The notes: generated by a model from the sequence alone, not told the origin. A DNA stretch of 64,000 bases from Nematostella vectensis (GCF_932526225.1 NC_064046.1:5505306-5569305), one strand, 5' to 3'; shown: positions 1-6,807, counted from the stretch's first letter. Translations and numbers: made by a program.

Positions 1-12
1 CTGGCAGGGTCG
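1..12 (+). tRNA. tRNA-Arg, 3' end only (cut by window edge)
   Basis: The last 12 bases of a unit (CTGGCAGGGTCG) followed by a T-run. The rest lies outside the window. Confidence 0.8.
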
Positions 13-68
13 CTGATTTTTGCCTACTTCTTTTGAATCGCCGAATTGCGTCTGCCAACGTAATGTAC

Positions 69-74
69 TATATT
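69..74 (+). promoter_or_regulatory. TATA-like element upstream of a class E unit
   Basis: TATATT lies at about -26 to -21 from the tRNA start at 95. It recurs before most class E units. Class C and W units have AAGTTCGAAATAC at this place. A Pol III TATA role is inference only. Confidence 0.3.
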
Positions 75-94
75 CGAAATTCTACGTCAACATC

Positions 95-167
95 GGCCTT
101 GAGGCCCAATGGATAAGGCGCCTGACTACGGATCAGGAGATTCCAGGTTCGAGTCCTGGCAGGGTCG
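95..167 (+). tRNA. tRNA-Arg(ACG), class E
   Basis: Representative of class E. It has the full cloverleaf, anticodon ACG, B box GGTTCGAGTCC and G73. U8, almost invariant in tRNAs because it pairs with A14 in the core, is A (GGCCTTGAGG). It folds on paper, but tertiary stability is doubtful. It should decode CGU/CGC/CGA after A34-to-inosine editing if active. Confidence 0.65.
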
Positions 168-249
168 CTGATTTTTGCCTACTTCTTTTGAATCGGCGAA
201 TTGCGTCTGCCAACGTATATTACTAAGTTCGAAATACTACGTCGACATC

Positions 250-322
250 GGCCCTGTTGCCCAATGGATAAGGCGCCTGACTACGGATCAGGAGATTCTA
301 GGTTCGATTCCTGGCAGGATCG
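250..322 (+). tRNA. tRNA-Arg(ACG), class J
   Basis: Representative of class J, the last unit before an island. The 5' strand is GGCCCTG and the 3' end CAGGATCG, so C3 faces A70. T-stem is CUAGG/CCUGG with one G.U pair and the T-loop is TTCGATT. G9 is U. Anticodon is ACG. A T-run follows, then the diverged island spacer. Confidence 0.6.
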
Positions 323-403
323 CTGATTTTTGCTTCCTTCTTCTTAATCGTGATAATTTTGTTTGCTGTTCTCCTTTATATGATGTAGTGTATAATTTTC
401 CTT

Positions 404-424
404 ATTCGAGTCCCGGCAGGGTCC
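404..424 (+). pseudogene. relic tRNA 3' part (island)
   Basis: ATTCGAGTCCCGGCAGGGTCC is the T-loop, 3' T-stem strand and 3' acceptor strand of the family. No matching 5' T-stem strand precedes it and no T-run follows. Confidence 0.7.
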
Positions 425-507
425 CTGTCTTTGCATAATATTTGATGTCAACGCTATTTGTTTTACGCGAGGTGATTTACTTATTCCAAAATTACAACAT
501 TAACCTC

Positions 508-557
508 AGCCCTGTGGCCCAATATAAACGACGCCTGACTACGGATCAGGAGATTCC
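508..557 (+). pseudogene. truncated tRNA 5' part (island)
   Basis: AGCCCTG acceptor strand, altered D-loop (AATATAAACG, losing G18G19), intact ACG anticodon arm and variable loop. It stops after GATTCC, before the rest of the T-arm. GTAACATC then leads straight into the AGG unit. Confidence 0.8.
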
Positions 558-565
558 GTAACATC

Positions 566-638
566 AGCCCTATGGCCCAATGGATAAGTCGCCTGAATAG
601 GGATCAGGAGGTTCGAGGTTAGAGTCCTGGCAGGGTCT
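566..638 (+). pseudogene. tRNA-like unit, anticodon AGG (island)
   Basis: Full length, but A1 faces C72, A7 faces C66, U24 breaks the D-stem and the B box reads GGTTAGAGTCC (C56 changed to A). C32A and C35G turn the anticodon into AGG, which reads Pro codons. C35, the main arginine identity base, is gone. The discriminator is U. Probably dead, though all 46 copies keep the same anticodon. Confidence 0.7.
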
Positions 639-749
639 CTGATTTTTTCTTCCTTCTTTTCTATCCTGATCCTTGGCATAATAATTTTACTCCTGGCGAT
701 TTGCGTCTGGCAATGTGACGTACTAAGTTCGAAATAATACTTTAACGTC

Positions 750-822
750 GGCCCTATGGCCCAATGGATAAGGCGCCTGACTACGGATCAGGAGATTCGA
801 GGTTAGAGTCGTGGCAGGGTCT
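750..822 (+). pseudogene. tRNA-Arg(ACG)-like, class B
   Basis: Representative of class B. Acceptor, D-arm and ACG anticodon arm are kept. The T-arm reads CGAGG-TTAGAGT-CGTGG, with two mismatches and C56 lost, so the B box is broken and Pol III transcription is unlikely. U73. Confidence 0.65.
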
Positions 823-933
823 CTGATTTTTACTTCCTTCTTTTCTATCCTGATCCTTGGCATAATAATTTTACTCATGGCGATTTGCGTCTAGCAATGT
901 GACGTACTAAGTTCGAAATACTACTTCAACGTC

Positions 934-1006
934 GGCCTTGTGGCCCAATGGATAAGGCGCCTGACCTCGGATCAGGAGATTCGAGGTTAGAGTCGTGGCA
1001 GGGTCT
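934..1006 (+). pseudogene. tRNA-Arg(TCG)-like, class S+B
   Basis: Combines the class S loop (C33, TCG) with the class B broken T-arm. The matching units at 10178 and 21029 carry ACG, so this copy was probably converted by a neighbour. Confidence 0.6.
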
Positions 1007-1117
1007 CTGTTTTTTACTTCCATCTTTTATATCCTGATCCTTGGCATAAAAATTTTACTGCTGGTGATTTGCGTCTGCCAATGGGACGTACTAAGTTCGA
1101 GAATTTACTTCAACGTC

Positions 1118-1190
1118 GGCCTTGTGTCCCAATGGATAAGGCGCCTGACCTCGGATCAGGAGATTCCAGGTTCGAGTCCTGGCAGGGTCG
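1118..1190 (+). tRNA. tRNA-Arg(TCG), class S
   Basis: Representative of class S with an intact T-arm. CTACG is replaced by CCTCG, giving anticodon TCG (CGA/CGG codons) but C33 in place of the near-universal U33 that makes the U-turn. G10 is also U. It follows a long spacer (184 bp from the previous start). Confidence 0.5.
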
Positions 1191-1272
1191 CTGATTTTTG
1201 CCTCGTTCTTTTGAATCGGCGATTTGCGTCTGCCAACGTGATGTACTAAGTTCGAAATACTATGTCAACGTC

Positions 1273-1345
1273 GGCCTTGTGGCCCAATAGATAAGGCGTC
1301 TGACTACGGATCAGGAGATTCCAGGTTCGAGTCCTGGCAGGGTCG
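1273..1345 (+). tRNA. tRNA-Arg(ACG), class Q
   Basis: Representative of class Q. D-loop AATAGATAA has A in place of G18, which normally contacts position 55. Also C27U. T-arm, acceptor and terminator are intact. Confidence 0.55.
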
Positions 1346-1427
1346 CTGATTTTTGCCTCCATCTTTTGAATCGGCGAATTGCGTCTGCCAACGTAATGTA
1401 CTAAAATCGGAATACTACGTCAACATC

Positions 1428-1500
1428 GGCCTTGTTGCCCAATGGATAAGGCGCCTGACTACGGATCAGGAGATTCTAGGTTCGATTCCTGGCAGGATCG
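1428..1500 (+). tRNA. tRNA-Arg(ACG), class J
   Basis: G9U and the GATCG end. Its upstream spacer (AAAATCGGAATACTACG) is the undeleted form of the class D spacer. Confidence 0.6.
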
Positions 1501-1582
1501 CTGATTTTTGCTTCCTTCTTCTTAATCGTGATAATTTTGTTTGCTGTTCGTCTTTTCTATGATTTAGTGTATAATTTTCCTT

Positions 1583-1817
1583 ATTCGAGTCCCGGCAGGG
1601 TCCATGTCTTTGCATAATATTTGATGTTAACGCTATTTGTTTCACGCGAGGTGATTTAATTATTCCAAAATTACAACATTAATCTCAGCCCTGTGGCCCA
1701 ATATAAACGACGCCTGACTACGGATCAGGAGATTCCGTAACATCAGCCCTATGGCCCAATGGATAAGTCGCCTGAATAGGGATCAGGAGATTCGAGGTTA
1801 AAGTCCTGGCAGGGTCT
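1583..1817 (+). repeat. fossil tRNA island 2
   Basis: Relic at 1583, truncated tRNA 1687-1736, AGG unit 1745-1817 with T-loop TTAAAGT. Confidence 0.85.
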
Positions 1818-1928
1818 CTGATTTTTGCTTCCTTCTTCTCTTTCCTGATCCTTGGCATAATAATTTTACTCCTGGCGATTTGCGTCTGGCAATGTGACGT
1901 ACTAAGTTGGAGATACTACTTTAACGTC

Positions 1929-2001
1929 GGCCTTGTGGCCAAATGGATAAGGCGCCTGACTACGGATCAGGAGATTCCAGATTCGAGTCCTGGCAGGGTC
2001 T
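1929..2001 (+). tRNA. tRNA-Arg(ACG), class L
   Basis: First unit after the island. C13A, and G53A breaks the last T-stem pair. U73. Confidence 0.45.
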
Positions 2002-2112
2002 CTGATTTTTGCTTCCTTCTTTTCTATCCTGATCCTTGGCATAAAAATTTTACTCCTGGCGATTTGCGTCTGCCAATGGGACGTACTAAGTTCGAGAATT
2101 TTCTTCAACGTC

Positions 2113-2185
2113 GGCCTTGTGGCCCAATGGATAAATCGCCTGACCTCGGATCAGGAGATTCCAGGTTCGAGTCCTGGCAGGGTCG
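2113..2185 (+). tRNA. tRNA-Arg(TCG), class S
   Basis: C33 and TCG, T-arm intact. The D-stem reads AAATCG (G23A, G24U), so the D-arm is weak. Confidence 0.4.
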
Positions 2186-2267
2186 CTGATTTTTGCCTCG
2201 TTCTTTTGAATCGGCGATTTGCGTCTGCCAACGTGATGTACTAAGTTCGAAATACTATGTCAACATC

Positions 2268-2340
2268 GGCCTTGTGGCCCAATTTATAAGGCGCCTGACT
2301 AAGGATCAGGAGATTCCAGGTTCGAGTCCTTGCAGGGTCG
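2268..2340 (+). tRNA. tRNA-like (AAG), class K
   Basis: Anticodon AAG (Leu CUU). D-loop AATTTATAA has lost G18 and G19, and the 3' T-stem has G64U. The same D-loop change is at 22363. Confidence 0.35.
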
Positions 2341-2423
2341 CTGATTTTTTTACTCGTTCTTTTGAATCGGCGATTTGCGTCTGCCAACGTGATGTACTAA
2401 GTTCGAAATACTATGTCAACATC

Positions 2424-2496
2424 GGCCTTGTGGCCCAATGGATAAGGCGCCTGACTACGGATCAGGAGATTCCAGGTTCGAGTCCTGGCATGGTCG
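2424..2496 (+). tRNA. tRNA-Arg(ACG), class C variant
   Basis: Consensus except CATGGTCG at the 3' end, which makes U5 face U68. This is the extra 156-bp unit missing from the copies at 11.5 and 22.4 kb. Confidence 0.65.
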
Positions 2497-2579
2497 CTGA
2501 TTTTTTTACTCGTTCTTTTGAATCGACGATTTGCGTCTGCCAACGTGATGTACTAAGTTTGAAATACTATGTCAACGTC

Positions 2580-2652
2580 GGCCTTGTGGCCAAATGGATA
2601 AGGCGCTTGACTACGGATCAGGAGATTCCAGGTTCGAGTCCTGGCAGGGTCG
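2580..2652 (+). tRNA. tRNA-Arg(ACG), class C variant
   Basis: C13A in the D-arm and C28U in the anticodon stem (U.G pair). The spacer T-run is shortened to AATTTTG. Confidence 0.6.
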
Positions 2653-2741
2653 CTGAATTTTGCCACGTTCTTTTGAATCGGCGATTTGCCTCTGCCAACG
2701 TGATGTACTAAGTTCGAAATACTACGTCAACGTCGGCCTTG

Positions 2742-2752
2742 TGGCCCAATGG
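2742..2752 (+). promoter_or_regulatory. A box of the reference tRNA
   Basis: TGGCCCAATGG fits the Pol III A box (TRGCNNARYNGG). The same element sits at positions 8-18 of every class C unit. Confidence 0.8.
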
Positions 2753-2785
2753 ATAAGGCGCCTGACTACGGATCAGGAGATTCCA

Positions 2786-2796
2786 GGTTCGAGTCC
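2786..2796 (+). promoter_or_regulatory. B box of the reference tRNA
   Basis: GGTTCGAGTCC matches the TFIIIC B box GGTTCGANTCC. Classes B and AGG have GGTTAGAGTC or GGTTAAAGTCC, class F GGTTTGAGTCC, and most class S units GGTTCGAGTGC. Confidence 0.85.
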
Positions 2797-2811
2797 TGGC
2801 AGGGTCGCTGA

Positions 2812-2816
2812 TTTTT
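2812..2816 (+). terminator. Pol III terminator of the reference tRNA
   Basis: Five T after CTGA, 4 bases past the mature 3' end. Nearly every unit has a run of 5 to 7 T here. Confidence 0.8.
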
Positions 2817-2889
2817 GCCTACTTCTTTTGAATCGCCGAATTGCGTCTGCCAACGTAATGTACTATATTCGAAATTCTACGTCAACATC

Positions 2890-2962
2890 GGCCTTGAGGC
2901 CCAATGGATAAGGCGCCTGACCACGGATCAGGAGATTCTAGGTTCGATTCCTTGCAGGATCG
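2890..2962 (+). tRNA. tRNA-Arg(ACG)-like, class J
   Basis: A8, C33 (CTGACCACG) and U64, which opens a T-stem pair. Ends GATCG. Confidence 0.4.
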
Positions 2963-3044
2963 CTGATTTTTGCTTCCTTCTTCTTAATCGTGATAATTTT
3001 GTTTGCTGTTCGTCTTTTCTATGATGTAGTGTATAATTTTCCTT

Positions 3045-3279
3045 ATTCGAGTCCCGGCAGGGTCCATGTCTTTGCATAATATTTGATGTTAACGCTATTT
3101 GTTTCACGCGAGGTGATTTACTTATTCCAAAATTACAACATTAATCTCAGCCCTGTGGCCCAATATAAACGACGCCTGACTACGGATCAGGAGATTCCGT
3201 AACATCAGCCCTATGGCCCAATGGATAAGTCGCCTGAATAGGGATCAGGAGATTCGAGGTTAAAGTCCTGGCAGGGTCT
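3045..3279 (+). repeat. fossil tRNA island 3
   Basis: Truncated tRNA 3149-3198 and AGG unit 3207-3279 with T-loop TTAAAGT. Confidence 0.85.
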
Positions 3280-3390
3280 CTGATTTTTGCTTCCTTCTTC
3301 TCTATCCTGATCCTTGGCATAATAATTTTACTCCTGGCGATTTGCGTCTGGCAATGTGACGTACTAAGTTGGAGATACTACTTTAACGTC

Positions 3391-3463
3391 GGCCTTGTGG
3401 CCCAATGGATAAGGCGCCTGACTACGGATCAGGAGATTCCAGGTTCGAGTCCTGGCAGGGTCT
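3391..3463 (+). tRNA. tRNA-Arg(ACG), class L
   Basis: Representative of class L. Identical to consensus through C72 but ends GGTCT, so the discriminator is U, unusual for arginine tRNA. T-run intact. Confidence 0.65.
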
Positions 3464-3574
3464 CTGATTTTTGCTTCCTTCTTTTCTATCCTGATCCTTG
3501 GCATAAAAATTTTACTCCTGGCGATTTGCGTCTGCCAATGGGATGTACTAAGTTCGAGAATTTACTTCAACCAC

Positions 3575-3647
3575 GGCCTTGTGGCCCAATGGATAAGGCG
3601 CCTGACCTCGGATCAGGAGATTCCAGGTTCGAGTGCTGGCAGGGTCG
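3575..3647 (+). tRNA. tRNA-Arg(TCG), class S
   Basis: Representative of the common class S form. C33, TCG, and C61G (GAGTGCTGG), which destroys the universal G53-C61 pair and weakens the B box. Long spacer upstream. Confidence 0.45.
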
Positions 3648-3729
3648 CTGATTTTTGCCTTGTTCTTTTGAATCGACGATTTGCGTCTGCCAACGTGATG
3701 TACTAAGTTCGAAATACTATGTCAACGTC

Positions 3730-3802
3730 GGCCTTGTGGCCCAATGGATAAGGCGCCTGACCTCGGATCAGGAGATTCCAGGTTCGAGTCCTGGCAGGGT
3801 CG
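3730..3802 (+). tRNA. tRNA-Arg(TCG), class S
   Basis: C33 and TCG with intact T-arm and G73. Apart from the loop it is consensus. Confidence 0.55.
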
Positions 3803-3884
3803 CTGATTTTTGCCTCGTTCTTTTGAATCGGCGATTTGCGTCTGCCAACGTGATGTACTAAGTTTGAAATACTATGTCAACATC

Positions 3885-3957
3885 GGCCTTGTGGCCCAAT
3901 GGATAAGGCGCCTGACTACGGATCAGGAGATTCCAGGTTCGAGTCCTGGCATGGTCG
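3885..3957 (+). tRNA. tRNA-Arg(ACG), class C variant
   Basis: G68U (CATGG), as at 2424 and 6808. Confidence 0.65.
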
Positions 3958-4040
3958 CTGATTTTTTTACTCGTTCTTTTGAATCGACGATTTGCGTCTG
4001 TCAACGTGATGTACTAAGTTCGAAATACTATGTCAACGTC

Positions 4041-4113
4041 GGCCTTCTGGCCAAATGGATAAGGCGCCTGACTACGGATCAGGAGATTCCAGGTTCCAGT
4101 CCTGGCAGGGTCG
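4041..4113 (+). tRNA. tRNA-Arg(ACG)-like, class C variant
   Basis: G7C, C13A and G57C (GGTTCCAGTCC). Confidence 0.45.
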
Positions 4114-4195
4114 CTGATTTTTGCCACGTTCTTTTGAATCGGCGATTTGCGTCTGCCAACGTGATGTACTAAGTTCGAAATACTACGTCAACGTC

Positions 4196-4268
4196 GGCCT
4201 TGTGGCCCAATGGATAAGGCGCCTGACTACGGATCAGGAGATTCCAGGTTCGAGTCCTGGCAGGGTCG
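4196..4268 (+). tRNA. tRNA-Arg(ACG), class C
   Basis: Exact consensus. Confidence 0.92.
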
Positions 4269-4350
4269 CTGATTTTTGCCTACTTCTTTTGAATCGCTGA
4301 ATTGCGTCTGCCAACGTAATGTACTATATTCGAAATTCTACGTCAACATC

Positions 4351-4423
4351 GGCCTTGAGGCCCAATGGATAAGGCGCCTGACTACGGATCAGGAGATTCT
4401 AGGTTCTATTCCTTGCAGGATCG
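4351..4423 (+). tRNA. tRNA-Arg(ACG)-like, class J
   Basis: A8, G57U and U64. T-arm and B box damaged. Confidence 0.35.
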
Positions 4424-4505
4424 CTGATTTTTGCTTCCTTCTTCTTAATCGTGATAATTTTGTTTGCTGTTCGTCTTTTCTATGATGTAGTGTATAATTT
4501 TCCTT

Positions 4506-4740
4506 ATTCGAGTCACGGCAGGGTCCATGTCTTTGCATAATATTTGATGTTAACGCTATTTGTTTCACGCGAGGTGATTTACTTATTCCAAAATTACAAC
4601 ATTAATCTCAGCCCTGTGGCCCAATATAAACGACGCCTGACTACGGATCAGGAGATTCCGTAACATCAGCCCTATGGCCCAATGGATAAGTCGCCTGAAT
4701 AGGGATCAGGAGATTCGAGGTTAAAGTCCTGGCAGGGTCT
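4506..4740 (+). repeat. fossil tRNA island 4
   Basis: Relic reads GAGTCACGG here. Truncated tRNA 4610-4659, AGG unit 4668-4740. Confidence 0.85.
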
Positions 4741-4851
4741 CTGATTTTTGCTTCCTTCTTCTCTATCCTGATCCTTGGCATAATAATTTTACTCCTGGCG
4801 ATTTGCGTCTGGCAATGTGACGTACTAAGTTTGAGATACTACTTCAACGTC

Positions 4852-4924
4852 GGCCTTGTGGCCCAATGGATAAGGCGCCTGACTACGGATCAGGAGATTC
4901 CAGGTTCGAGTCCTGGCAGGGTCT
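4852..4924 (+). tRNA. tRNA-Arg(ACG), class L
   Basis: Consensus except U73. Confidence 0.65.
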
Positions 4925-5035
4925 CTGATTTTTGCTTCCTTCTTTTCTATCCTGATCCTTGGCATAAAAATTTTACTCCTGGCGATTTGCGTCTGCCAAT
5001 GGGATGTACTAAGTTCGAGAATTTACTTCAACCAC

Positions 5036-5108
5036 GGCCTTGTGGCCCAATGGATAAGGCGCCTGACCTCGGATCAGGAGATTCCAGGTTCGAGTGCTGG
5101 CAGGGTCG
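5036..5108 (+). tRNA. tRNA-Arg(TCG), class S
   Basis: C33 with G53/G61 mismatch; long spacer upstream. Confidence 0.45.
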
Positions 5109-5190
5109 CTGATTTTTGCCTTGTTCTTTTGAATCGACGATTTGCGTCTGCCAACGTGATGTACTAAGTTCGAAATACTATGTCAACGTC

Positions 5191-5263
5191 GGCCTTGTGG
5201 CCCAATGGATAAGGCGCCTGACCTCGGATCAGGAGATTCCAGGTTCGAGTCCTGGCAGGGTCC
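5191..5263 (+). tRNA. tRNA-Arg(TCG), class S
   Basis: C33, intact T-arm, discriminator C (GGTCCCTG). Confidence 0.5.
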
Positions 5264-5345
5264 CTGATTTTTGCCTCGTTCTTTTGAATCGGCGATTTGC
5301 GTCTGCCAGCGTGATGTACTAAGTTCGAAATACTACGTCAACGTC

Positions 5346-5418
5346 GGCCTTGTGGCCCAATGGATAAGGCGCCTGACTACGGATCAGGAGATTCCAGGTT
5401 CGAGTCCTGGCAGGGTCG
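5346..5418 (+). tRNA. tRNA-Arg(ACG), class C
   Basis: Exact consensus; preceded by the CCAGCG spacer variant. Confidence 0.92.
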
Positions 5419-5500
5419 CTGATTTTTGACTCCTTCTTTTGAATCGGCGAATTGCGTCTGCCAACGTAATGTACTATATTCCAAATTCTACGTCAACATC

Positions 5501-5573
5501 GGCCTTGAGGCCCAATGGATAAGGCGCCTGACTACGGATCAGGAGATTCTAGGTTCGAGTCCTGGCAGGGTCG
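5501..5573 (+). tRNA. tRNA-Arg(ACG), class E
   Basis: A8 and C50U (CUAGG, wobble). Confidence 0.6.
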
Positions 5574-5656
5574 CTGATTTTTTTACTCGTTCTTTTGAAT
5601 CGGCGATTTGCGTCTGCCAACGTGATGTACTAAGTTCGAAATACTATGTCAACATC

Positions 5657-5729
5657 GGCCTTGTGGCCCAATGGATAAGGCGCCTGACTAAGGATCAGGA
5701 GATTCCAGGTTCGAGTCCTGGCAGGGTCG
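5657..5729 (+). tRNA. tRNA-like (AAG), class K
   Basis: Representative of class K. One change from consensus, C35A, turns ACG into AAG (Leu CUU). The rest of the fold, both boxes, G73 and the T-run are intact. Arginyl-tRNA synthetase relies on C35, so charging with Arg should be poor; the body lacks the long variable arm of leucine tRNA. It may be uncharged, mischarged or silent. The lineage has 25 copies here. Confidence 0.6.
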
Positions 5730-5812
5730 CTGATTTTTTTACTCGTTCATTTGAATCGGCGATTTGCTTCTGCCAACGTGATGTACTAAGTTCGAAATAC
5801 TATGTCAACGTC

Positions 5813-5885
5813 GGCCTTGTGGCCCAATGGATATGGCGTCTGACTACGGATCAGGAGATTCCAGGTTCGAGTCCTTGCAGGGTAG
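5813..5885 (+). tRNA. tRNA-Arg(ACG), class W
   Basis: Representative of class W. GATATGGCGTC in place of GATAAGGCGCC (A22U, C27U). Both changes are mild: position 22 is unpaired with C13 anyway and U27.G43 still pairs. This copy also has G64U. Confidence 0.55.
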
Positions 5886-5967
5886 CTGATTTTTGCCTCC
5901 TTCTTTTGAATCGGCGAATTGCGTCTGCCAACGTAATGTACTAAAATCGAAATACTACGTCAACATC

Positions 5968-6040
5968 GGCCTTGTGGTCCAATGGATAAGGCGCCTGACT
6001 ACGGATCAGGAGATTCTAGGTTCGATTCCTGGCAGGATCG
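5968..6040 (+). tRNA. tRNA-Arg(ACG), class J
   Basis: C11U (GTGGTCC) gives a U.G pair in the D-stem; GATCG end. Confidence 0.55.
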
Positions 6041-6122
6041 CTGATTTTTGCTTCCTTCTTCTTAATCGTGATAATTTTGTTTGCTGTTCGTCTTTTCTAT
6101 GATGTAGTGTATAATTTTCCTT

Positions 6123-6357
6123 ATTCGAGTCCCGGCAGGGTCCATGTCTTTGCATAATATTTGATGTTAACGCTATTTGTTTCACGCGAGGTGATTTACT
6201 TATTCCAAAATTACAACATTAATCTCAGCCCTGTGGCCCAATATAAACGACGCCTGACTACGGATCAGGAGATTCCGTAACATCAGCCCTATGGCCCAAT
6301 GGATAAGTCGCCTGAATAGGGATCAGGAGATTCGAGGTTAAAGTCCTGGCAGGGTCT
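6123..6357 (+). repeat. fossil tRNA island 5
   Basis: Truncated tRNA 6227-6276, AGG unit 6285-6357. Confidence 0.85.
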
Positions 6358-6468
6358 CTGATTTTTGCTTCCTTCTTCTCTTTCCTGATCCTTGGCATAA
6401 TAATTTTACTCCTGGCGATTTGCGTCTGGCAATGTGACGTACTAAGTTCGAGATACTACTTTAACGTC

Positions 6469-6541
6469 GGCCTTGTGGCCAAATGGATAAGGCGCCTGAC
6501 TACGGATCAGGAGATTCCAGGTTCGAGTCCTGGCAGGGTCT
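6469..6541 (+). tRNA. tRNA-Arg(ACG), class L
   Basis: C13A and U73, otherwise consensus. Confidence 0.6.
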
Positions 6542-6652
6542 CTGATTTTTGCTTCCTTCTTTTCTATCCTGATCCTTGGCATAAAAATTTTACTCCCGGC
6601 GATTTGCGTCTGCCAATGGGACGTACTAAGTTCGATAATTTACTTCAACGTC

Positions 6653-6725
6653 GGCCTTGTGGCCCAATGGATAAGGCGCCTGACCTCGGATCAGGAGATT
6701 CCAGGTTCGAGTGCTGGCAGGGTCG
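6653..6725 (+). tRNA. tRNA-Arg(TCG), class S
   Basis: C33 with G53/G61 mismatch. Confidence 0.45.
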
Positions 6726-6807
6726 CTGATTTTTGCCTCGTTCTTTTGAATCGGCGATTTGCGTCTGCCAACGTGATGTACTAAGTTCGAAATACTATGT
6801 CAACATC

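Larger units (their letters stand above)
404..638 (+). repeat. fossil tRNA island 1
   Basis: First full island. In order it holds a relic T-arm (404-424), about 83 bp of AT-rich spacer, a truncated tRNA (508-557) and a full-length AGG unit (566-638). The same order at the same spacing recurs 46 times in the window (once without the relic). Confidence 0.85.
13..2340 (+). repeat. large duplicated block, copy 1
   Basis: Unit order and private variants match 9256-11584 (shift 9243-9244) and 20108-22435 (shift 20095). Copies 1 and 3 look closest, sharing for example a TCTCTG followed by a six-T run near 1012 and 21107 where copy 2 has an A. Copy 1 alone has anticodon TCG in the unit at 934, and just beyond the block it has one extra 156-bp unit (2424). 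Confidence 0.85.
2735..2807 (+). tRNA. tRNA-Arg(ACG), class C (reference copy)
   Basis: Reference copy of the array. Acceptor GGCCTTG/CAGGGTC pairs fully with two G.U wobbles. D-arm has A14, G18G19 and A20; anticodon loop CTACGGA gives A34 C35 G36. T-arm is CCAGG-TTCGAGT-CCTGG; discriminator G73. A20 and C35, known arginine identity elements in animals, are both present. There is no intron and no encoded CCA, and a T-run follows 4 bases after the end. A34 would be edited to inosine to read CGU, CGC and CGA. The body resembles animal tRNA-Arg(UCG/CCG) more than the usual animal ACG gene, as I recall them. Confidence 0.92.

Noticed and set aside
300-760. Separate gene or regulatory RNA in the island spacer
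   Set aside because: The AT-rich 80-bp stretches show no open frame, promoter or structure I could support beyond the three tRNA fossils.
2735-2807. Intron in the anticodon loop
   Set aside because: The loop is the normal seven bases and the stem closes directly, so no intron is present in any full-length unit I examined.
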